The position numbers were made by a program, and so were the translations under genes. Below, one piece after another: positions 9,100 to 17,588 of a stretch of 64,000 nt of DNA (positions are counted from its first letter, which is position 1; the number at the start of each line of letters is the position of its first letter). The DNA comes from an uncultured bacterium (GTDB lineage Bacteria > Bacteroidota > Bacteroidia > Bacteroidales > Bacteroidaceae). The notes under the pieces were generated by a model that worked only from the letters and a program-made list of their open reading frames with translations, was not told where the DNA came from and ran no database searches. The stretch lies in the NCBI GenBank assembly GCA_905215555.1, contig CAJMQU010000007.1, positions 62,001 to 126,000 of the forward strand, in the 5' to 3' direction.

Positions 9100-12000
9100 T
9101 TAGAATTTCAAATTAACAGAGAAGCCTACATTACGAAGACTGGGCTGCATGAAATAGTCGATTCCTTGGAAATAAGTTCCCGTACTTGCAGTTGCTTCAG
9201 GATCGAAAGGAGCTTTGTTATAGAACATGATCAGGTTACGTCCAACAACTGATACATGCGCACCTTTCACCCACTTCACCCATTTGTTGATAGGCAGGTC
9301 ATATCCCAAGGACACCTCACCCAAACGGATATTGGTTGCATCGTACACATACATGGAGCCGATACCGGAATTACCGCCACCAATCACTTGATAATATTCT
9401 TTAGCCGGAATCCGTTCGCCGTTCACCAAAGCTCCACCCAGGTCGCGTGCTTCGGCAGAAGCCTTAGATACACCATACGCATCCAGTTTTGCCTGAGTAG
9501 CCGAAACGCCTACACCACCAAAACGACCGTTGATGACAAATCCTAAAGAGAGGTCTTTCCACTTGAAATCATTTCGCCAACCGATCGTGTAGTTCGGGTT
9601 CGCATTGCCTGCTTTCACAAAGTGGTCAGGATCGGCTACCACCTTTCTATCCGTAAGACCGACATAAATATATCCGTGGTCGTCCGTCTTCAGCGTGTTC
9701 ACATAAATATCTCCCATAGAGCCTCCTTCTTTCAGCACCATTCTGTAACCGTCAGTTCCGCCCATGTTCATTTCCTTCATGGAAACAACAGCACCGGTGG
9801 GGGTAACAGTTTCCGGCAAGAGTTCCTTGATCTTATTCCGGTTGATGGTATAGGTCAGACTGCTTGTCCAGTTCACCGGACCCAGATCCTGGTCTAAACC
9901 CAAAGACAATTCGATACCTTTATTGTCAATGCGACCGGCGTTTACATAATATGAGGTATAACCTGAACCACTCGGAAGTGTAGGATTAAACAACTGGTTG
10001 TAAGTAGAAGACTTATACAGCGTTAAATCGAAGTTCACTTTATTACCGAAGAGTTTGGCATTGAAACCCAATTCATACGATTTCGTCTTTTCAGGCTTCA
10101 GATTCTCGTCAACCAAGTAAGTCGTAGTCTGAGGATATCCACCCTGTATCGGATAGGTGCTGATAGGGATAAAACGCTGAGGAGCATTACCCACTTCACT
10201 ATAAGAGAAACGTGCCTTTGCAAACGAAAGAACATTCGACTTGATAGGAAGCAACTCGGTCAGAACCGCAGAAACACCGACTGACGGATAGAAGAAACCG
10301 GAATCCATTGACTTCGTACCGGCCAAAGCACTTGACCAGTCGTTACGTCCGGTCAGATCCAGATAGATTTTGCTCTTATAGCCCAACTGTGCCGTAGCGA
10401 AAATAGCCTGTGTCTGGTCGTGATAACCGTCTTGTCCCATACGCAAAGAAGTCTTGTTCAAGTTGGCGTATGTAAACAGATTGGCAACACCCAGCAATCC
10501 GCCACCTACACTGGAATAAGAATATTGCACGTCACGGATACTTGTACCTAATGTGAATTTCAAAGAGAAGTCGCCGATGTACTTGTCGATGTTCAGCATG
10601 GCATCTGCATAAATCTGTGTCGTACTGACCTCATCTCTATAATAAGCACCCGTGTCTGAACCGGTAAACAGGTTCAATGTAGAAGCGCTGTATTTCTTGG
10701 TACGTACTTCCTTGGTACCATCGTATTTCAAACGAGCAGAGATGTTCATCCAGTCGTTGATATCGAATTTCAGTCCGATACCCGTCAGGAAGCGGTCTTT
10801 GTTGTTATTGAACTTGTTACGTTCCGTAATCCAGTAAGGGTTCTGCATCATCATACCCTGGTCGCCATAAGGCCAATATTGCGTCTTGAAGTTACGTGAA
10901 GCGTTATAGCGTTCATAAGTCTGGTATTTCGTAAAGTCATCACCACGCGGGAACAGATAAATGGGTACCAACGGGTTGAAGTATTGTCCTTGAGACAACA
11001 TGTTCTGTTCGTTGACACGCATATACATGAAACTCAAGTCCATGTGCAAGCGGTTGTTCAGCATATCGCTTGAATTGCGAACAGAGAAATTGTAACGACC
11101 CAGGTCGTTATTGTGGATAATACCTCTTGCATTCACCGTAGCAGCCGAGAAGTAAGTCTGGTTATGCTCGGAACCGGTAGAAAGGCTGATAGAATTGTTC
11201 ACATTGTAACCGGTCTGGAAGAAATCGGCAGGGTCATAACTGGTAGGAGTTGCCAGTTTGTCTCCCCAGCTGGCATACTCTCCTGTGATTGAGCCGTAGG
11301 TATTCTGAAATTCCGGCAATACGAAAGGAGAACTGAACGTTGTGCTATTGGAAACGTTTACTGAAAGCTTTCCTACTTCACCTTTCTTCGTAGTAACCAT
11401 TACGACACCATTTGCCGCATCACTACCATACAAAGCAGCGGCAGCCGCACCGGTCAGTACAGAGATGCTTTCGATATCGTCAGAGTTCAGTGTGGCGATT
11501 CCGTCACCGGACTGGCCCATACCTGTGTACAGGTCGCTCGGCTGTGTAGAAGAGAGGTTAGGCAAGGGAATACCGTCTACCACGTAGAGGGCATTGTTAT
11601 TGCCGGAAATAGACTTCGCACCACGCATCACCACTCTGGTACCGCCACCGACACCGGATGAAGCGGTATTAATCGTGACACCCGCAATCTTACCCGTCAA
11701 TGCATTCATGAAGTTGGCATCTTTCACCTTTATGATTTCAGAGGCTTTCACTTCCTGCACGTTATAAGTCAATGCTTTGGTTTCCTTCTTGATACCCAAT
11801 GCGGTAACGACCACCTCACTCAAAGCCTTCGCATCATCTTCCAAGGTGATGTTCAGCTTACGGGCGTCAGTGATTGTCACGGTTTGTGTAGCGTAACCCA
11901 CATAAGAGATCTCCAGCACATCCCCTTTCTTAACTTGCAGAACAAAGTGCCCGTCAATATCGGTAATGGCACCGACTGCTTCCGACTTTACTTTTACATT

Positions 12001-12453
12001 CACGCCAATCAAAGGCTCACCCAAAGCATCTTTCACAACTCCCTCGACTTGAATACGAGAATCTTGCTGAGTTGCCAGTGTCTTGTTGACCGACAAAATA
12101 ATCTGTTTATCAACTACTGTATAAGCCACATCAGTTCCCCTGAAAATTTCATCAAGAATGTCAGTGATCTTACCGGACTTGTTCGTCACAGAAACTATAC
12201 GATTCGTTTGAATAGTTTTATCATTATAGAGAAATACAAAGTCAGACGTCTCCTCTATCTTGTTCAAAACCTGTTCAATGGAAACATTGGACATCGAAAA
12301 TGCCATTCGGGTTCGTTGCGCATACCCATTATTGGCAGGAAGCTGTAATATTACAGCAAAAAGCAGTATTAGACCAATCCTCATAGGTAAAGGAAGTTTT
12401 ATTTTTAAGGTATATTTAAAGCATAATGCATTAAATGAATGATTATTTTTCAT
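9100..12453 (-). CDS. SusC/RagA-type TonB-dependent transporter with STN domain (PUL-A)
   Basis: A 1117-residue outer-membrane transporter. After a long signal region come a secretin/TonB short N-terminal (STN) domain (about residues 48-115), a carboxypeptidase-regulatory-like domain (about 133-210, GVNVKVKSEAVGAITDIDGHF), the plug with the SusC signature NGVVMVTTKKG, and a 22-strand barrel ending in Phe (SVNLKF). The STN domain marks transporters that signal to an anti-sigma factor, matching the FecR and ECF genes next to it. It starts a five-gene operon. The leader (12454-12638) carries a predicted antisense RNA gene on the other strand. It is paralogous to the SusC at 43606-46941. Confidence 0.95.
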   Translation of the reverse strand: MKNNHSFNALCFKYTLKIKLPLPMRIGLILLFAVILQLPANNGYAQRTRMAFSMSNVSIEQVLNKIEETSDFVFLYNDKTIQTNRIVSVTNKSGKITDILDEIFRGTDVAYTVVDKQIILSVNKTLATQQDSRIQVEGVVKDALGEPLIGVNVKVKSEAVGAITDIDGHFVLQVKKGDVLEISYVGYATQTVTITDARKLNITLEDDAKALSEVVVTALGIKKETKALTYNVQEVKASEIIKVKDANFMNALTGKIAGVTINTASSGVGGGTRVVMRGAKSISGNNNALYVVDGIPLPNLSSTQPSDLYTGMGQSGDGIATLNSDDIESISVLTGAAAAALYGSDAANGVVMVTTKKGEVGKLSVNVSNSTTFSSPFVLPEFQNTYGSITGEYASWGDKLATPTSYDPADFFQTGYNVNNSISLSTGSEHNQTYFSAATVNARGIIHNNDLGRYNFSVRNSSDMLNNRLHMDLSFMYMRVNEQNMLSQGQYFNPLVPIYLFPRGDDFTKYQTYERYNASRNFKTQYWPYGDQGMMMQNPYWITERNKFNNNKDRFLTGIGLKFDINDWMNISARLKYDGTKEVRTKKYSASTLNLFTGSDTGAYYRDEVSTTQIYADAMLNIDKYIGDFSLKFTLGTSIRDVQYSYSSVGGGLLGVANLFTYANLNKTSLRMGQDGYHDQTQAIFATAQLGYKSKIYLDLTGRNDWSSALAGTKSMDSGFFYPSVGVSAVLTELLPIKSNVLSFAKARFSYSEVGNAPQRFIPISTYPIQGGYPQTTTYLVDENLKPEKTKSYELGFNAKLFGNKVNFDLTLYKSSTYNQLFNPTLPSGSGYTSYYVNAGRIDNKGIELSLGLDQDLGPVNWTSSLTYTINRNKIKELLPETVTPTGAVVSMKEMNMGGTDGYRMVLKEGGSMGDIYVNTLKTDDHGYIYVGLTDRKVVADPDHFVKAGNANPNYTIGWRNDFKWKDLSLGFVINGRFGGVGVSATQAKLDAYGVSKASAEARDLGGALVNGERIPAKEYYQVIGGGNSGIGSMYVYDATNIRLGEVSLGYDLPINKWVKWVKGAHVSVVGRNLIMFYNKAPFDPEATASTGTYFQGIDYFMQPSLRNVGFSVNLKF

Positions 12454-12460
12454 ACATTTG
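12453..12460 (+). promoter_or_regulatory. -7 element of a plus-strand promoter antisense to the susC leader
   Basis: TACATTTG matches the Bacteroidetes -7 consensus TAnnTTTG exactly. It sits at the very start of the susC coding region but points the opposite way. No clear TTG -33 box is found at the usual distance. Transcription would start near 12466 and meet the terminator at 12551-12592. Confidence 0.5.
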
Positions 12461-12465
12461 CGGTT

Positions 12466-12592
12466 AACTAAAGTTTATTACTCAATGAACTAAGGTTTGA
12501 TTCCCGGTTAGCGTTTGCGAGACTCTTTGCCGCGAATCTTAAAATTTCTTGGAAGGAGGCTGTGGGGACAGCTTTCTTCCTTTTTTCTTTTT
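12466..12592 (+). ncRNA. Predicted cis-antisense small RNA in the susC leader (DonS-like)
   Basis: No protein gene lies on the plus strand here, yet a TAnnTTTG promoter element (12453-12460) is followed about 90 bases later by a textbook intrinsic terminator. The predicted transcript of roughly 125 bases is complementary to the 5' untranslated region of the PUL-A susC mRNA. Cis-encoded RNAs at exactly this place, between the anti-sigma gene and susC, are described in Bacteroides (DonS) as repressors of PUL expression. The boundaries are estimates, and expression is inferred, not seen. Confidence 0.55.
12551..12592 (+). terminator. Intrinsic terminator, plus strand
   Basis: A 13-bp stem (12551-12563 with 12568-12580, two G-U pairs) closed by a GGGG loop is followed by TTTTTTCTTTTTC. 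The T-run exists only on the plus strand, so it terminates rightward transcription, although no plus-strand gene lies upstream. This is the main evidence for the antisense RNA. Confidence 0.8.
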
Positions 12593-12638
12593 CACTTCTT
12601 TGTACTATATCATAGGCTTTTCGGTTTTTAAAAGGTTA

Positions 12639-13559
12639 CTAATATAAATTGACTATAATTTTGGGTTTTGTAAAAGTAGCATCTGCCTGCTGTGCCGCAT
12701 CTTCCACTTTCCACTTCAGTGCCGCCGATTTTGCCAGATAATCCAAAATCTGCGGCAAAGTTTCGTTACGGAAGGTAGCCCGGTATCTATATTCTTTTCC
12801 TGACCTATTGTTAAACTGAATATCGACATTAAAATGCCGCGATAAACGCTTGAAGATTTCTTCCAGCGATGCATTTCTAAATATCAACTTACCATCTTTC
12901 CAAGCTACCTTCTCGTAAACGTCCACTTTACTTTTTATCCACTCCTGACTTTGTTTCTCATAATGTAACTGTTCACCAGGCAACAATGCCATCGTCTCCC
13001 GATTGGGGGTGATTACATTTACTTTACCTCTTTCCAACACAGTTTCTATACAGTCATCCTCTTCATAAGCAGCTACATTGAACTTCGTTCCGTATACGTA
13101 TATGCTCAATCCGCCCGATGTGTTTACATAAAAAGGACGTTCCCTGTCGGCCTCAACTTCGAAATATGCTTCACCTTTCAATTCTACGTTCCGGTTGTCA
13201 TTCCGGAAAACAGTCGGATAGCGCAGGGTACTGCCGGCATTCAGCCACACCACGGAGTGATCGGGGAGTTCATAACGTATCACTGAACCCATGGCTGCCG
13301 TTACTTCGGCATATTTCTCGTCTTCTACCGGTTTATGAAAATACAAGTATCCCAAAGTCAACGAAGCCAGCAGCAACGGTAACGTCAGAAACGCCGCATA
13401 ACGCATGCACTGATTATAAATCATCTTCCGTCGGCTGTTCTTCATTTTCTGTTGCATCCGCCGGTAAGCATACTGCACATCGATAGATTCTATTTCCTTA
13501 ATATCATCTCCCAATGCCTGCGCTCTCCGTAGTAATGATTCGGGATTCAAATTTTCCAT
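12639..13559 (-). CDS. FecR-type anti-sigma factor (PUL-A)
   Basis: A 306-residue inner-membrane anti-sigma factor. The cytoplasmic N-terminus (1-48) would hold the ECF sigma factor. One transmembrane segment covers about residues 52-72. The FecR domain (about 80-190) includes AMGSVIRYELPDHSVVWLNAG, and the C-terminal DUF4974 domain (about 225-300) includes FRNASLEEIFKRLSRHF. It would relay the signal from the STN domain of the adjacent SusC. The sigma gene is divergent across 183 bases, so here anti-sigma and sigma are not in one operon, unlike PUL-B. Confidence 0.93.
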   Translation of the reverse strand: MENLNPESLLRRAQALGDDIKEIESIDVQYAYRRMQQKMKNSRRKMIYNQCMRYAAFLTLPLLLASLTLGYLYFHKPVEDEKYAEVTAAMGSVIRYELPDHSVVWLNAGSTLRYPTVFRNDNRNVELKGEAYFEVEADRERPFYVNTSGGLSIYVYGTKFNVAAYEEDDCIETVLERGKVNVITPNRETMALLPGEQLHYEKQSQEWIKSKVDVYEKVAWKDGKLIFRNASLEEIFKRLSRHFNVDIQFNNRSGKEYRYRATFRNETLPQILDYLAKSAALKWKVEDAAQQADATFTKPKIIVNLY

Positions 13560-13633
13560 AATTTCTGTTCAAAAAGTGTGTTTATAATTGCAATTATATA
13601 TATAGTACAATTGAGTTTTTCAAAAGGGACAGG

Positions 13634-13652
13634 CAAAATGATATTTTTTTTC
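13634..13652 (-). promoter_or_regulatory. 19-bp motif shared with PUL-B susC upstream region
   Basis: Read on the minus strand it is GAAAAAAAATATCATTTTG. The identical 19 bases occur at 47040-47058, also on the minus strand, about 100 bases before susC of PUL-B. Here it lies about 75 bases before fecR. It is a candidate ECF-sigma promoter or regulator site common to the two PULs. The role is inferred from conservation and position. Confidence 0.45.
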
Positions 13653-13701
13653 GTTCCGACAATAAAAAGAAGAAAACGGCTGTTATGTGGCTTTCTTATT
13701 A

Positions 13702-13709
13702 TATATTTG
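13702..13709 (+). promoter_or_regulatory. -7 element for the ECF sigma gene
   Basis: TATATTTG fits TAnnTTTG and lies 33 bases before the sigma-factor start codon, in the divergent 183-base region between fecR and the sigma gene. The -33 region is weak. Confidence 0.6.
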
Positions 13710-13742
13710 CCCATCTAAAACGATTCACTAAATCTAAATAAT

Positions 13743-14306
13743 ATGAAAATATCTTTCTTGGAACACGATAAGGAGCAGGCTTTCAAGCAACTTTATGAGG
13801 AGTACTATGCACCTTTCTGTCTGTATGCAAAGAGATTTATAGAAAATAAAGAAGCACGCGAAGATATTGTTTCCGATGTATTTACTTCACTATGGAATAA
13901 AATAGAAACTTTTGAGATAGACTCTGATACCACATTAGGCTATATTAAGATGTGTGTAAAAAACAGTTGCCTGAATTTCCTAAAACATCAGGAGTACGAA
14001 TGGAATTATGCGGAAATAATCCGCAAAAAGACCCCTGTCTACGAAACCGAATCGGACAGCGTATATACATTGGATGAGCTTTACCGGATGCTGTATGAAA
14101 CCCTGAACAAACTTCCTGATAATTACCGTACCGTCTTTATCGAAAGTTTCTTCAAAGGGAAAACCCATACAGAAATTGCAGAAGAGTTGAATCTCAGTGT
14201 GAAATCCGTCAACCGCTATAAACAAAAAACTATAGAATTGCTTCGCAATGAGTTGAAGGATTATTTACCTCTCCTACTCTTATTTATCGCTTCTGGAAGA
14301 GCATAA
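13743..14306 (+). CDS. ECF RNA polymerase sigma factor (PUL-A)
   Basis: A 187-residue sigma-70 factor with only regions 2 and 4. Region 2 includes EDIVSDVFTSLWNK (about residues 39-52); region 4 includes the helix-turn-helix KTHTEIAEELNLSVKSVNRY (about 140-160) followed by KQKTIELLRNEL. It is the usual partner of FecR and an STN-type SusC, so it should switch on PUL-A when SusC binds its glycan. It is divergent from fecR and ends 15 bases from the convergent AAA gene. Family assignment is firm; its target promoters are unknown (see the shared 19-bp motif). Confidence 0.94.
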   Translation: MKISFLEHDKEQAFKQLYEEYYAPFCLYAKRFIENKEAREDIVSDVFTSLWNKIETFEIDSDTTLGYIKMCVKNSCLNFLKHQEYEWNYAEIIRKKTPVYETESDSVYTLDELYRMLYETLNKLPDNYRTVFIESFFKGKTHTEIAEELNLSVKSVNRYKQKTIELLRNELKDYLPLLLLFIASGRA

Positions 14307-14320
14307 GAGCACACACCGGA

Positions 14321-16066
14321 TCATACCTCTTCGCACACCCTCATCTCCATACCTTTATATACCACTACAATCTTATGTAGACGGGTGTTGCCGACGGCAC
14401 GTTTCACCGTATCGGTATCTGCATAACGGTTGGCCTGCTCAACGGCTTCCCGACGCAGTTCTTCCACCCGGCTCTCAGGATCTTTGTATTTGGCATACTT
14501 CAGTTCGATGATATAACTGTGCACCATGTCCGGAAAGATATCCAGCAACGGGCATAGGAAGATGTCTACATATCCCGCCTGTGTATCTTGTTCGGAGATT
14601 GGGCGGTAGAAGCGGTTCTGCGCTGTCATTGCCAACGTGAAACCGTGTACAAAGAACTCTCCTTTCTGTTTGTCACGCTGTGATGCATAACGCTTCAGGC
14701 AGTCGGCAATGTAATCAAAATAAACGAGCCACTCACCCCTGTAAGCAAGAGCACTGGATAACTCGCTTCTCTCGTAATTACTGAAGTTTAAGTCAGCTTC
14801 ATTGTAAGTGTTTAGCAAATAAGTATAGAGTTGTTCGCGAACCACTTGATTGGGAATAGTAAGTTTCGTCTTACCTTCATGCGTACCACTGACAGTGAGC
14901 ATACCAAAATAATAAAGCAAACTTATGAAATTGTCGGGGTCGACAATACTAACGGCAGGAACCCCCCTCTTCAGTTCTCCGGCAATGTATCCTTGGCTCA
15001 CTAAAGTCTGAATGATAGAGGCATCATGAGAGAATTCCTTATCTTTGCGGATGAGCATACGCAGCTTCTCGTAATCAATGCGGATGTTGTCTTCTATCAT
15101 GTCACGAGGCACCTTACCATACAAAATATAATTCTTTACGAAATAAAGTACCATGTTGGAGTTATACATCGTGGTTGTATCGTAACTCTCGGGAGCGAAG
15201 CAGTAATTATCATACCACGGCTTCATAATCTCAATGATTTCATCAATGCTATGGTTGAAGTGGCAAGTGGTGGAATAATACGCCAACATCTGACGAACCT
15301 CGTCTTCGGTGAAGCCCATCATTTCATTAAACTCGGATGAGAGCGAATAGTTAGTTCCAATGTTGAAGCCACTGGTCAGGTCGTCCATCGTCACGGGACT
15401 GACGCCGGTGATGAAACAACGCTCAATGGATGAATCCGTCCCCGATTTCACGGTATTAAAGAAAGCCCGCAGATAGCCGGTCTTATGTGTCTCGTCAGTA
15501 TAATGATTCAGACTGTTAGCATCAGAAAGTATAGTATTGGTGAAATGGTCATACTCATCAATAAAGAGATAAATTTTTTGGTTAACACGCGCACATTCCT
15601 GATAGAGGAAATCCAACTGAGCCACTGCGCCTTCTTTAGTACGTAAGCCTTCTAACGTATCTTGCGGTAAATAGTCGGCGTACGTTTTGCAGAAATTCTC
15701 AAAGGAGGTAGTGCAATGGTCGTCCAAGCCCTTGCGATAGTTGTGCAGTTCGGCACTTACTAATGAGAAGTTAAGTTTCAGTACCAAATAGCTGTTGCGG
15801 TCTTTGGTGGGATGCTGTCCTATATACAAATCACCAAAGAGAGCATCGAACTTATCTTTCGCATTCACATCATAATAGTGTTGCAGCATATTCAAGGTTA
15901 AACTCTTGCCGAAGCGACGGGGACGGTTAAAAAAGAAGAAGCGATCCGAACGCTCTATCAGTGGGATGAAAGAGGTCTTGTCCACGTAATAATAATCATC
16001 ACGACGAATAACCGCGAAGTTCATCATGGCATAAGGCAATAATTTGCTATCTGATACGTGCTCCAT
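14321..16066 (-). CDS. AAA-ATPase-like and PD-(D/E)XK nuclease-like protein
   Basis: A 581-residue protein of the AAA-ATPase-like/DUF1703 type abundant in Bacteroides. The N-terminal P-loop is atypical (FFFNRPRRFGKSLTLN, about residues 44-59); the Walker B segment is KIYLFIDEYDHF near 170. The C-terminal PD-(D/E)XK-like core shows GYVDIFLCPL and SYIIELKYAK (about 505-540), with Asp, Glu and Lys in the expected order. The family is often multicopy and is suspected to be mobile or regulatory; its true role is not known. It is monocistronic with its own promoter. Confidence 0.85.
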   Translation of the reverse strand: MEHVSDSKLLPYAMMNFAVIRRDDYYYVDKTSFIPLIERSDRFFFFNRPRRFGKSLTLNMLQHYYDVNAKDKFDALFGDLYIGQHPTKDRNSYLVLKLNFSLVSAELHNYRKGLDDHCTTSFENFCKTYADYLPQDTLEGLRTKEGAVAQLDFLYQECARVNQKIYLFIDEYDHFTNTILSDANSLNHYTDETHKTGYLRAFFNTVKSGTDSSIERCFITGVSPVTMDDLTSGFNIGTNYSLSSEFNEMMGFTEDEVRQMLAYYSTTCHFNHSIDEIIEIMKPWYDNYCFAPESYDTTTMYNSNMVLYFVKNYILYGKVPRDMIEDNIRIDYEKLRMLIRKDKEFSHDASIIQTLVSQGYIAGELKRGVPAVSIVDPDNFISLLYYFGMLTVSGTHEGKTKLTIPNQVVREQLYTYLLNTYNEADLNFSNYERSELSSALAYRGEWLVYFDYIADCLKRYASQRDKQKGEFFVHGFTLAMTAQNRFYRPISEQDTQAGYVDIFLCPLLDIFPDMVHSYIIELKYAKYKDPESRVEELRREAVEQANRYADTDTVKRAVGNTRLHKIVVVYKGMEMRVCEEV

Positions 16067-16107
16067 AATTTACGCCTTTAAAGAATAAATATTCTATGAT
16101 GCAGATA

Positions 16108-16137
16108 CAAAGATAAACTTTCCGCGACAGCTTGACA
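16108..16137 (-). promoter_or_regulatory. Promoter of the AAA/PD-(D/E)XK gene
   Basis: On the minus strand, TTG (16135-16137) and TATCTTTG (16108-16115) are separated by 19 bases, a good match to the Bacteroidetes -33/-7 promoter. Transcription would start about 35 bases before the start codon. Confidence 0.7.
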
Positions 16138-16248
16138 AGGCAACTACGTATTTTATAGCAAATTATTGTTTTAGTTCCATTTTCCGGATGGGATGCAGAG
16201 GAGAAGAGTTTATATTTTCAAGCAGATAGAGAATTCGGATATGAGAAC

Positions 16249-16270
16249 AGCCGGATAAATATATCCGGCT
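16249..16270. repeat. Hairpin repeat copy A (AGCCGGATA arms)
   Basis: AGCCGGATA and its complement TATCCGGCT flank a 4-base loop. One of four near-identical copies (16249, 16620, 17543, 18831). Each copy lies 12-31 bases past the stop of a minus-strand gene in the RHS module array. It probably serves as transcript end or stabiliser, and marks the duplication unit. Confidence 0.8.
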
Positions 16271-16300
16271 GAACGGGAAAACGAGATAAAAGTCAAGCTC

Positions 16301-16528
16301 CTAATCAAATAAAGAACGTGCCCATTCAATAGGACGGCCTATAAAATTATCATAACCTACCATATGATTATTCGATGCTACCACCACAAATATCCATACT
16401 AAAATAGCAACAATAGCAAACCATACTCCTATCTTAAACATCCAACCTTCAGACTCTTCATACTCTTTCCGATTCCTTTTAGGTAAATGAGTATTCTTGG
16501 TTATCCACTTTTTCTTTCTTTTCCCCAT
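16301..16528 (-). CDS. Small basic membrane protein, 75 residues, unknown function
   Basis: A 75-residue protein: a very basic N-terminus (MGKRKKKW, then Arg/Lys-rich to residue 23), one transmembrane helix at about 31-52, and a short tail with ASNNHMVGYDNF. No family is recognised. A frameshifted copy lies at 18517-18740 and a shorter remnant at 17429-17503; in all three units the gene follows a putative immunity gene and hairpin. This repeated linkage with RHS tip modules suggests it belongs to the module, for example as an accessory or second immunity protein. That is inference. Confidence 0.7.
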   Translation of the reverse strand: MGKRKKKWITKNTHLPKRNRKEYEESEGWMFKIGVWFAIVAILVWIFVVVASNNHMVGYDNFIGRPIEWARSLFD

Positions 16529-16650
16529 ACTTAATAATTACTAGTGTTGTCTAAATTCTGGTAATACTCTTCTATTGGTTCCTGCTGTTTGAAATGCTTC
16601 AGGATTCATAAAAAGAAGCAGCCGGATAAACAGATCCGGCTGAACGGAGA
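16490..16650. repeat. Direct repeat, copy 1 (about 160 bp)
   Basis: This segment, from the 5' end of the 75-residue gene through hairpin copy B, is nearly identical to 18705-18862. Both contain the same gene start, the following TTAATAATTA stretch and the hairpin. It is evidence for segmental duplication of a toxin/immunity module. Confidence 0.8.
16620..16641. repeat. Hairpin repeat copy B
   Basis: AGCCGGAT and ATCCGGCT arms with a 6-base loop; 12 bases past the stop of the RDD gene at 16654-17154. Same element as the copies at 16249, 17543 and 18831. Confidence 0.8.
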
Positions 16651-16653
16651 TAT

Positions 16654-17154
16654 TTATTGATATAAAAGTCCCTGTAATCCAAATGAAGAAGCGCGAAAGT
16701 AGTAAAAGAATTCAAATAATATTAATCCTATTAAAGCATATCCAATAGCTAAAATGGACTGAGATAACTTAGGACTCGGCAAGGCTTTATTATATAGAAT
16801 AACTTTAGTATGGGAAGCATAATCTCCTATACGAAGTCCATTTGAACTATAATACATAGCAATACATTCTATAAAAGTCAGAAAATAGAATAGATTCCGA
16901 AATACACATTTTAAAGGATTAGCTATTTGTCCAGTATTAGCATCAACAACTTGAATACCTACAATACGCCTTCCAACACTTGCTCCCCCAAAACAATCTT
17001 TACAAAAAAGAGTAAACCACGCAAAAATAGCAATCATTGGAGTTATTACCCTTATATTGCAAAAAAGTAAGATTCCATTTACCAAAACAGCTAATAAGGC
17101 AGCAATAGCAACATCAATATAAAATGCCATCAACCTTTTTAATTTCATATTCAT
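16654..17154 (-). CDS. RDD-family membrane protein, candidate immunity protein (copy 1)
   Basis: A 166-residue integral membrane protein with about four hydrophobic segments. The RDD-family hallmarks are present: the Arg/Asp-containing first helix (KRLMAFYIDVAIA), FCKDCFGGASVGRRIVGIQVVD (about 51-72) and RIGDYASHTKV (about 117-127). It is a paralogue of the 164-residue protein at 17589-18083. It begins 19 bases after a displaced RHS core fragment, the usual place for an immunity gene behind a toxin tip. The immunity role is inferred from position; many RDD proteins have unrelated or unknown functions. Confidence 0.8.
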   Translation of the reverse strand: MNMKLKRLMAFYIDVAIAALLAVLVNGILLFCNIRVITPMIAIFAWFTLFCKDCFGGASVGRRIVGIQVVDANTGQIANPLKCVFRNLFYFLTFIECIAMYYSSNGLRIGDYASHTKVILYNKALPSPKLSQSILAIGYALIGLILFEFFYYFRASSFGLQGLLYQ

Positions 17155-17173
17155 ATCTTATCATTTAAACAAG

Positions 17174-17404
17174 TTAACAAAAATCTTTCGTCAAATTCCC
17201 ATTCGTATCATGAGTATATTCAGTAGTCACCTTGGCACCATCCCTGAACTCAAAGCCATTGTTACAAGTAGAAGTCGGAACTGCGTCATTCACAGCTTTT
17301 AGCTGGTTGCCGTTCAAAGTCAAGGCAAGATTATCAATCAAACCATAAGACGAAGCACCTTTCAACTTCATTAGGAATTTTCTCAATAACATGCGATGTT
17401 CCAT
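17174..17404 (-). pseudogene. Displaced RHS core fragment
   Basis: Residues 17-76 of this frame (GASSYGLIDNLALTLNGNQL to NGNLTKDFC) are almost identical to an internal part of the intact RHS protein, encoded at 21301-21490; the DNA also matches closely. It lacks the RHS signal region, most YD repeats, the core-closing motif and any tip. It is therefore a leftover from recombination within the RHS repeat region, lying directly before an RDD gene. The first 15 residues are junction sequence. Confidence 0.85.
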
Positions 17405-17428
17405 TTGTCACATTTTCCTTGCTTTCTT

Positions 17429-17503
17429 TTATATCTTGTTCTCTTCTTCTCTTTCTCCTTTAGATGAGTATTCTTGGTTGCCCATTTCTTCTTTTTTCTT
17501 CAT
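17429..17503 (-). pseudogene. Remnant of the 75-residue membrane-protein gene
   Basis: A 24-codon open stretch (MKKKEEMGNQEYSSKGEREE and a few more) resembles the basic N-terminus of the 75-residue protein and sits at the same place after hairpin copy C, but the transmembrane part is missing. The longer frame that runs up to 17629 reads through the hairpin and is not considered a gene. The 17405-17588 gap otherwise holds only the hairpin. Confidence 0.5.
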
Positions 17504-17542
17504 TATATTTATCAAATCCGATAGTATTCGTATACGCAGAAC

Positions 17543-17564
17543 AGCCGGATAAATATATCCGGCT
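17543..17564. repeat. Hairpin repeat copy C
   Basis: AGCCGGATA/TATCCGGCT arms identical to copy A; 24 bases past the stop of the second RDD gene. Confidence 0.8.
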
Positions 17565-17588
17565 GAACGGGTGAACGAAAAGCAATTT

